A DNA stretch of 30,500 nucleotides from a virus, in the IMG/VR virus record IMGVR_UViG_3300010885_083984, positions 1 through 30,500 of that record; one strand, given 5' to 3'. The notes beneath the pieces are model-generated. The model was given only the letters and a program-made list of their open reading frames with translations, ran no database searches and was not told the origin of the DNA. Shown here in pieces: positions 24,071-30,500 of this stretch (the stretch's first letter is position 1; each line of letters begins with the position of its first letter). A program made the translations under genes and the position numbers.

Positions 24071-26017
24071 ATGGCAAAAATAGTTATTCCTGATGTTCCT
24101 GTAATAGGATTTGATAGCGCGCTGCCTATTGAAATCATTGACCACACGATTAGTCAGGACACGGATCACACTATTTTCAAATACAGAGTAAGATTTCAAG
24201 TCAAATCTCTTGATGTGTTAAGAAAGCCTATCTTTTTAAACTTTTCAAGTGAATCTCCTTACAGACCCAAACTTAACATGTTTAAGAACAGGAATATTTC
24301 TACAACTGCTTCAGCATTAGATGCAATAAAGACATACGATGAACGTCGCTTCAATGGCATGAGACAAGAAAAATCTATTATTGTCTCTAGACCTATTGAG
24401 TACACAGACATTGACAGGGGTTATGCAGACTTCGAAGTAGATCTTAGCAATACAGGAATTATGACAATCTATGCATATTTCACATCAAGATTGAATCAAT
24501 CGACAGAGATTCTTTCGATGTATAGTTTTGATAATTCAAAAATTATTGAAAGATATGAAATGCCTTATGATGATTTTGTTTTCAATACACAGGTAGTAGG
24601 AAACAATTTTAGAAGAATTCTTGTAGGGACCAACGATAAAAGAATTGGATATTTTAAAGTATCAACAAGGTCTTTGTTCGGTGTCAATCAATCTCAATTA
24701 GACACGCAGGGAAAGACATATTCTATAAGAATGTTGAACAATACAGGATTTATTGACATACCAGAAGTTGACACAGTGTGTCGTGAGTATAGAGTTTCAC
24801 CTGTGTCATTCCTTTCTAAGACAGCACTGTCGCAATACAAGAAGGCGCTTGTCAATGACGATAAACTACAAACAGGAAAATGTATTGTCTATGCATCTGA
24901 AGTTGGATCTCAATTTGCAACAATAGCTGTTGAATCAATACCCGCAGGTGTTGTGAGTGTGTCTCTTTTAAGGCGTAATATAACACAACGTGAGATAAAG
25001 TACGACACAATACTGGTGACAGGAAATATAGGAAGTGTTGCTAACGGAATAACAGATAGAACGATCATACCCTACAATGCGTATGACTACAAAGTGAGAC
25101 TAGAATTTGCTAACGGAAACAAGCTAATCTCAGAATCAAATTGTGTAGTTTTTCCAATGACATTAAACGACGTTGCCAACTTAAAGGTTACAAGTTTATC
25201 GTCTACAGTGACAAATGGAATATCAACAAATAAGTTCAATATTCTTGTTGATTATAAAAGCGTAACACAGCCTGCTAGAGTCATAAATGACCTAAAGACT
25301 CTTGGAATTAACAACATATTTCCTAACGAAATAAAGAACTTATCAACTCAAATAGAGCCACTGATTTCTGTTCTTGTAACTAAGGTTTCACTTAAAAATG
25401 AGACCGAAGAACGCGTCGGGCTGTTTAAGCCCGGTGACATTACAATTCAGACGACAGACACAACAGATTCGATTTACTTATTTGAAATTTGTGTAAGGTC
25501 GCCTGCAGATGTCATAGAAGAAATTGGGTCTTCGTCTGACTTTACTAGCAGCGACATGTCATCAACAGCAAACAGGAGCATGACAATTGATAGAGTTTTG
25601 TCACTGAACAATGTTGTTAATCCAAAAAACTTTACACAAAAGTTCTTTAGTAAAAGGTCGCTAACAAAAGGTAATCTTGCATACGGTCAGGCACTTCAAA
25701 CAAGCAGTTCTGGCCTAGAATCTGGGCGCACAGGCATAAGAAAAACCTTATTGATTAAAAATGAGAGAGTTGCACCGACAATCAATTTCACGTCTGCAGT
25801 TAGAAAAAATGACGGTTTATACATAAAGTGGACAGCACAAAACACAAGTGATGTTACACATTTCGAAATTCAGACAGCAGATGGTCGTGTACAAACTTGT
25901 GATGTAGATAATGAAGTACAAAATTATGCCGCTACAATTAGGACTTCTCTCAACCAAGTGACACTTAGAGCACACACAAATTATGATGTTATAATAACAA
26001 CGGAATTTACTGCATGA
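24071..26017 (+). CDS. Large virion protein with a C-terminal fibronectin-III-like domain
   Basis: A 648-residue protein starting 3 bases after the previous stop. Residues about 1-350 are made of repeated strand-rich units (DHTIFKYRVRFQVKSLDVLR, YADFEVDLSNTGIMTIYAYF, ATIAVESIPAGVVSVSLLRR), suggesting stacked immunoglobulin-like folds. The last ~90 residues read as a fibronectin-III-like domain: PTINFTSAVRKNDGLYIKW, THFEIQTADGR, and ANYD-like strand VTLRAHTNYDVIITT. No enzymatic motif is visible. Such multi-Ig/FN3 proteins usually form fibres, collars or baseplate arms that touch the host surface. The TGA overlaps the ATG of the next gene (ATGA), tying their expression together. Confidence 0.55.
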   Translation: MAKIVIPDVPVIGFDSALPIEIIDHTISQDTDHTIFKYRVRFQVKSLDVLRKPIFLNFSSESPYRPKLNMFKNRNISTTASALDAIKTYDERRFNGMRQEKSIIVSRPIEYTDIDRGYADFEVDLSNTGIMTIYAYFTSRLNQSTEILSMYSFDNSKIIERYEMPYDDFVFNTQVVGNNFRRILVGTNDKRIGYFKVSTRSLFGVNQSQLDTQGKTYSIRMLNNTGFIDIPEVDTVCREYRVSPVSFLSKTALSQYKKALVNDDKLQTGKCIVYASEVGSQFATIAVESIPAGVVSVSLLRRNITQREIKYDTILVTGNIGSVANGITDRTIIPYNAYDYKVRLEFANGNKLISESNCVVFPMTLNDVANLKVTSLSSTVTNGISTNKFNILVDYKSVTQPARVINDLKTLGINNIFPNEIKNLSTQIEPLISVLVTKVSLKNETEERVGLFKPGDITIQTTDTTDSIYLFEICVRSPADVIEEIGSSSDFTSSDMSSTANRSMTIDRVLSLNNVVNPKNFTQKFFSKRSLTKGNLAYGQALQTSSSGLESGRTGIRKTLLIKNERVAPTINFTSAVRKNDGLYIKWTAQNTSDVTHFEIQTADGRVQTCDVDNEVQNYAATIRTSLNQVTLRAHTNYDVIITTEFTA

Positions 26018-29000
26018 GACCAATTCTAACATTCCAGACAGGCAGAGATCTTGCTGTCAAACCAAGAGATGCTGTAACAGACCGTACATACACATTTCGG
26101 CGTTCTTCACCGACCCGACGCATTCCTACTCCTGCAGCAGAATTCGATGATAGCATTACGTGTAATGAATCTGGCTATGACGCATTAATCAAGAGTAAGG
26201 GAATAACATCTTCTTCACCTGTTGTTTTGGGAATTGTTCCATTACGAGACTTAGATGAAGAACAAGAGATCATCAATATACAAAGAAATTTGAACATACA
26301 CACCATCTTGCCAGTGTCAAAATTGATAGATTCCACAACAGGATCATTCACACAAGGCGAACTTGCCGTCACTTCAAATGTGCCAACACAAGAATTGAAG
26401 ACGGCGTTTAATGACCTGTTTGCTGTATACAAGCCAAAAGTAAACTATTTAAGATTTATTGATGACTTTTTAGCGTTGCAAACTGCTGAGGGATCGAAAG
26501 TAAAGATTGAAATCAATAGGATTGATACATCACGAAGCGTTATTTTTCAATCTCCTGACGTATATGGGATAAGTTCGTACGCAACAACAAAAGAATGGGC
26601 GACTAATAGAGCCAAGATGCAGATAAGCAACGTCTTCCCGCGTCTCAATGTCACTAACATGATGCAAATGCTAAAGAACACACTTAGCATGCTTAAGTAC
26701 ACAACAATTACCATCTTGCCTGCAAGTAATAAGACATTTTCTGTCGATGGAATCAGCCCAGATCAAACATTTCTTGATGCTGGTACAACGCTGCTTAATC
26801 TCTATAATAACTCACAGATTATTCTTGAAGGTGATTTTGACAATATAGCAGATCAAATGCTTCTTTTAATTGCAAAAGAAAATCTTTTCAACGCTTCTTT
26901 TGCATCAACAAGCAGCCCAGATACCATAAAAAATGCAATAAAAACTCTAACAGGCGATCTCGTAGAAGATCTTAGAACACAAGATTTTCAAACAAAGCCG
27001 AACCTAGGACTGCTTGAGCCGCTGGTCTATAAAGACAATGCTGGAAAAACTGTTTTAAGTTTTGACAATATGTTGACGAGTCAGGCTCTTTTAAGCACAT
27101 TTGAAACAGCAGACCAGTTTTATCTCACATATCCTATTGCAAATGATAAACAGCTTCTAGTTAGCAGAACAAATGGCTTAGTGTCAACCTTAAATTCAAT
27201 TTCATCTCAAATAAGCACACTTCAAACAAAACTAGAAAGTAACAAAACAGAAATTGTTATTAAGTCATTCTTAAAGACCTTAAGAAATTTTGTCAAAAGC
27301 TCTATGTTAGTTGAAACGTCGGGGACATCAACTGAGCAGGACCAGCAAATTAAAACGATAGCTGTTTTGTTAAAAGCTCGAGAAGATAAGCAACTACTTG
27401 ACTATATTATCAAAATTCTAATGTATAGAGACAGAATTAGAAATCCGTCCAGTTATGTAACAGATGATCAAAAAGCTGACTTTATTACTTTATCGACACA
27501 AAAGCTTTTAGAATATGTGCGAAAGCTATCATGGACGTATTTTGGATTTCGTTTTAGCACAGAAGGCGCACTTGAAGTGCAAGATGATTTTATAGAAAGA
27601 ATCATCGATCTTTTGAATGGTGCGTCTATAGGAAATTTACCAGACAATAGACAATATGCTGTCGGTGCTTACGGTAATACGTCAGCAAGAGATCCTTACG
27701 GTGGCTCTTCAGCATTGCAAGGATTTGGTTATCTTTATTTTGATTTAATTGACACAAGTAAAGACATGATGTGGGACGTGTTCTTTAGTGGTGCAGCAAG
27801 TGCTGCTTACCCTTTTGCGTCGACAAGAGTCTCAACATTTACAGATAATCCGCTAACTGCTAGAGCAAATCAAACAACACAGTTTTATCAAATTGCTAGA
27901 GATCATCGTGCTCTTGCATTTTTAATGTCAACATTGCGTTTCTTAAATTCAAGCGTTGATGGATCTAGATTTTATGTGAGTGCGTATAGAGAGCTTATCG
28001 ACAGCGAAACATGGTTTAAATACAGGTTTGGACATGCAGATTGGTACTTTAATGATCTCGTCGAAGCTATAGATAGAATAACAGCAAGTTCATTCAAGGT
28101 CGCTTATGGGACCGAGAGTCTAAATATAATCAGAGAAGTCGTTCCTTCTCCTGCGTCGATGGCTTTGACAGCTACGTCCGGTTATTTGACTCCAATTTTA
28201 AGGAATCTTCTCCAGAGCTTTCAAGATGGAATTGATGGCTTAGATTATGTCAACACCTACATCAATGCAGCAATTCCACTTCTTAAAGATGCATCAAATG
28301 CTGCTTACAACTACAACTCAAAATACGGCGAATCTTTAGTTTCTCTATACACGGCAAATACTCTGACTAATCTAGCAAAGATGAAGGAGCGATCTTTTTC
28401 ACCTTTGCCTAATTTCAAGAAGTATAATGCATACTACTTTAGGAAATCGGGTTATTTGCCAGGCATGGTGCAATATGCACAAAAAATTCTTCCCAAGAAC
28501 GAGGATAGTTTTGTTGTAATTTGCGGTCTTCCATATGGAATGCTTGAAAGGTTGGGTGCTTATGACTTGTCAAGAGTTAGAGACATCACGATTACTTTGA
28601 CATTTAGAGAAATCAATAATAATTCAACGACTCTGGCAACTGTCACTAACACATACCCGGCCGTATCATTCATCGACCCAGGTGTTCAGAACTATGATAT
28701 TGAATCTTATGCAAGCGAAGAGCAATTTTTAGAAAGCACTAGATTGTATTACATGAACCAGTCGGGCGCGCTAGCAGTTGATACATTTACGCAAGATGTG
28801 CTTAAGAAGAAAGAACTCGAGAGCACGGCTACTCTAGAATACTTTAGAGCTTTATATGGTCTTGATCTTGATATCGAGTCTCTCACACAGCAAGATCAAG
28901 TAAATGCTTCAGCACTATTTCCTCAACTTGAATCTGCAATAAATAAAGTCAACACATCTATTGAAAAGCTTCGCTATGATGATTTATTGACATCTCGATA

Positions 29001-29289
29001 TTATAGAGCTGCAGCAAATACAATTATGCTAGGCCAGCAAGACATATTTCAAAAATCACTCTCAGGATTTTCATTTGATAAAATTATTGCAATTCCAATA
29101 GACGGTGCTCTGCTTAGAGGAAGCAAAGACTTTTACTTGTGTGACATATTGATGACAGCAACACTTATTGCACAAGAAGAAATACCCACCATTGAAGCAG
29201 AAGAATTATTAAGAAATATGGAAAGTAGATCAAGCAGAGTTACATCTACAGTGCTATCAATAACAAGAAACCGTTTTAATCGTTCTTGA
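26014..29289 (+). CDS. Very large virion protein, family not recognised
   Basis: A 1091-residue protein overlapping the previous gene by 4 bp. Unlike its neighbours it is largely helical in the first 550 residues: TFNDLFAVY-like helices, ISSQISTLQTKLESNKTEIV (coiled-coil-like, about residues 395-415) and a long Lys/Asp-rich helix follow. Residues about 555-800 contain aromatic-rich segments (ALQGFGYLYFDLIDTSKDMM, DWYFNDLVEAIDRITASS). Near residue 850, DSFVVICGLPYGMLERLG followed by DITITLTFREI resembles a folded alpha/beta domain. No catalytic motif is recognised. Size, position and helical content would suit a baseplate or portal-proximal scaffold, a tape-measure-like or an ejected protein; none is demonstrated. 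Confidence 0.6.
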   Translation: MRPILTFQTGRDLAVKPRDAVTDRTYTFRRSSPTRRIPTPAAEFDDSITCNESGYDALIKSKGITSSSPVVLGIVPLRDLDEEQEIINIQRNLNIHTILPVSKLIDSTTGSFTQGELAVTSNVPTQELKTAFNDLFAVYKPKVNYLRFIDDFLALQTAEGSKVKIEINRIDTSRSVIFQSPDVYGISSYATTKEWATNRAKMQISNVFPRLNVTNMMQMLKNTLSMLKYTTITILPASNKTFSVDGISPDQTFLDAGTTLLNLYNNSQIILEGDFDNIADQMLLLIAKENLFNASFASTSSPDTIKNAIKTLTGDLVEDLRTQDFQTKPNLGLLEPLVYKDNAGKTVLSFDNMLTSQALLSTFETADQFYLTYPIANDKQLLVSRTNGLVSTLNSISSQISTLQTKLESNKTEIVIKSFLKTLRNFVKSSMLVETSGTSTEQDQQIKTIAVLLKAREDKQLLDYIIKILMYRDRIRNPSSYVTDDQKADFITLSTQKLLEYVRKLSWTYFGFRFSTEGALEVQDDFIERIIDLLNGASIGNLPDNRQYAVGAYGNTSARDPYGGSSALQGFGYLYFDLIDTSKDMMWDVFFSGAASAAYPFASTRVSTFTDNPLTARANQTTQFYQIARDHRALAFLMSTLRFLNSSVDGSRFYVSAYRELIDSETWFKYRFGHADWYFNDLVEAIDRITASSFKVAYGTESLNIIREVVPSPASMALTATSGYLTPILRNLLQSFQDGIDGLDYVNTYINAAIPLLKDASNAAYNYNSKYGESLVSLYTANTLTNLAKMKERSFSPLPNFKKYNAYYFRKSGYLPGMVQYAQKILPKNEDSFVVICGLPYGMLERLGAYDLSRVRDITITLTFREINNNSTTLATVTNTYPAVSFIDPGVQNYDIESYASEEQFLESTRLYYMNQSGALAVDTFTQDVLKKKELESTATLEYFRALYGLDLDIESLTQQDQVNASALFPQLESAINKVNTSIEKLRYDDLLTSRYYRAAANTIMLGQQDIFQKSLSGFSFDKIIAIPIDGALLRGSKDFYLCDILMTATLIAQEEIPTIEAEELLRNMESRSSRVTSTVLSITRNRFNRS

Positions 29290-29318
29290 TAGAATATACT
29301 TAAAGAAGAGTCAAACAA

Positions 29319-30500
29319 ATGTCACAAAACTTCACACTTCCATCATTGCCTGGTGTCGTTGCAGGTTTGAAAAATCCTGAGAGTGTTACAGGTGAGTTTG
29401 TCTATAACTTCTTTATGGCAGATGAGAGAGTTTCTGAAATATCTCAAGTAACGCCTGCTGATAACGTCACAGATCAGGCATACTTTGCGTCAAGAATTGG
29501 TAAGGTTCCACGCTTTATTAGGATTAGATTCACTTGTAATGCTTCTGAAGTCAAAGATGTTGACATCAAATCGCTTGTCCAGAATGGTGCACCCATCATG
29601 TTTGAAGATGCACCATTTAATGAAAATTTAAGCGCCATTGTCGTCGCAGACACCGTAGCAGATTCTCGTGCATACCTGGTAACATCAGCGTCTGTTGACT
29701 TATTTTCAGGATCAAGCGAATCTTCAATTGAAATTGAGCCGTCTCTAGGCACAAGAACTGGAGAAAGAAGAGCTTATACAACTAGCAAGTCATTTCTTTT
29801 TAATTCACTAAATAACATACAGTCTGCTGGTTATGAATATGCAGAAACTGATGTCAAACTTCCCGTTAGAAACCAATTCTTAAGAAATGTCAAAGGTTTT
29901 TCTGCAGGTTTAACTCTTAATAATCTTTTTATTGATGATATCACAACAAATATTATTAATAATGAAAACTCAATTTTTGCAGATGAATTTGCTGCTGCCA
30001 AAGATCGTTCAACACAAATACAACAAACATCGAGAAGTACAAGAAATCCTTATACAATAACATCAAATGTCTATGACCTTACGATACCCTACTATGAATA
30101 CAAACTAATTGTAGGTGCAAGTAGAGAACTGCTAAACGCAGAATCAAAGGCAAGCCTTGTAGGTTACTGCATTGACAAATATGGGCAAAACACTGATGGG
30201 TCTGTCGAGATTTATGACACAATTTATGTCAATGCTTCCAAAGACTTCAATGAAGTATTTGACCCAAATGTTCGATATGGAGGACTTTACTCCTACGTCG
30301 TTAGGTCGATGTATGAAGTTGAAGTTTATGTCGCAGCTGAATCTCCGGGCGGTCGAGCAGTCGGCGTAGCACAGGCAAAAATGTTATTTGCAACATCAGG
30401 TGTTAATGTCGACGTCTTTTGTGAAGAGACTGTACTGCCGCCGCCACCTGAAGACATCTATTTTAAATTTTTACTAGATGCTAAACTTATTATTGGATGG
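29319..30500 (+). CDS. Virion structural protein, 3' end beyond the window
   Basis: The frame is open from the ATG at 29319 to the last base (394 codons, no stop). AAGAAGAG lies 8 bases before the ATG. The first ~250 residues mix strand-rich blocks (FIRIRFTCNASEVKDVDIKS) and a helix (IINNENSIFADEFAAAKDRS). YDLTIPYYEYKLIVGASREL and YGGLYSYVVRSMYEVEVY (about residues 320-337) are strand pairs. From about residue 374 a PPPP run is followed by EDIYFKFLLDAKLIIGW, which resembles the first strands of a fibronectin-III domain, so more FN3-like units may follow outside the window. It probably belongs with the preceding tail proteins. I do not recognise the family. Confidence 0.65.
   Translation, partial: MSQNFTLPSLPGVVAGLKNPESVTGEFVYNFFMADERVSEISQVTPADNVTDQAYFASRIGKVPRFIRIRFTCNASEVKDVDIKSLVQNGAPIMFEDAPFNENLSAIVVADTVADSRAYLVTSASVDLFSGSSESSIEIEPSLGTRTGERRAYTTSKSFLFNSLNNIQSAGYEYAETDVKLPVRNQFLRNVKGFSAGLTLNNLFIDDITTNIINNENSIFADEFAAAKDRSTQIQQTSRSTRNPYTITSNVYDLTIPYYEYKLIVGASRELLNAESKASLVGYCIDKYGQNTDGSVEIYDTIYVNASKDFNEVFDPNVRYGGLYSYVVRSMYEVEVYVAAESPGGRAVGVAQAKMLFATSGVNVDVFCEETVLPPPPEDIYFKFLLDAKLIIGW

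Noticed and set aside
25417-25433. GC-rich hairpin CGGGCT-GTTTA-AGCCCG inside the gene at 24071
   Set aside because: No T-run follows it and it lies in mid-gene; a terminator there would cut off half of the gene and those downstream. Likely a coding coincidence.
28120-28126. CTAAATA inside the 1091-residue gene; another at 29808-29814 inside the last gene
   Set aside because: Both lie deep in coding sequence with no start codon at the proper distance. They show that the motif also arises by chance in this AT-rich DNA, so only the two gap-located copies with identical spacing are used.
29583-29617. Inverted repeat AATGGTGCA / TGCACCATT with a 17-base spacer
   Set aside because: Falls inside coding sequence where the protein itself repeats a similar short pattern (NGAPIMFEDAPF); no regulatory context.

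Overview
The window looks like part of a marine-type, AT-rich (roughly mid to high 30s % G+C by eye), contractile-tailed phage of the T4 superfamily. All recognisable genes lie on the + strand, are packed end to end with 1 to 26 bp overlaps or very short gaps, and run into a baseplate/tail module containing clear gp25-like and gp6-like wedge proteins. I saw no tRNA or rRNA gene, CRISPR array or insertion sequence. Host and exact lineage cannot be fixed from the sequence alone.

Region A (1 to about 9680) is a carbohydrate-modification cassette. It holds the end of a SAM methyltransferase, GDP-L-fucose synthase (fcl), two FkbM-type methyltransferases, GDP-mannose 4,6-dehydratase (gmd), an exostosin-like glycosyltransferase, a short UDP-glucose dehydrogenase-like enzyme, a UDP-sugar 4-epimerase-like enzyme, and two GT4 glycosyltransferases. 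A Cas4/AddB-like PD-(D/E)XK nuclease sits between the epimerase and the GT4 pair. Gmd plus Fcl would convert GDP-mannose to GDP-L-fucose. The dehydrogenase plus epimerase could convert UDP-glucose to a UDP-uronic acid and its C4 epimer. The transferases and methyltransferases would then build and cap a glycan on the host surface or the virion.

Region B (9676 to 11074) is a short bridge: a small membrane-anchored protein, a sigma-region-2-like protein resembling the T4 late sigma factor gp55, and a small helical protein of unknown role.

Region C (11074 to 30500) is the virion module: a gp5-like OB-fold hub/spike protein without a lysozyme domain, a small unknown protein, gp25, gp6, a DNRLRE-like protein, a 1147-residue protein combining LamG-like domains with a tail-protein-I/gp7-like core, and six further large structural proteins, the last running off the window. 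The genes at 12660 and 23114 share a T4-late-like CTAAATA motif at exactly the same distance from the ATG and have no Shine-Dalgarno sequence, which predicts nearly leaderless late transcripts. This motif and the late-sigma candidate form a plausible regulatory pair. The abundance of carbohydrate-binding-type domains in the tail, beside a sugar-building cassette, is the most striking theme of the window.
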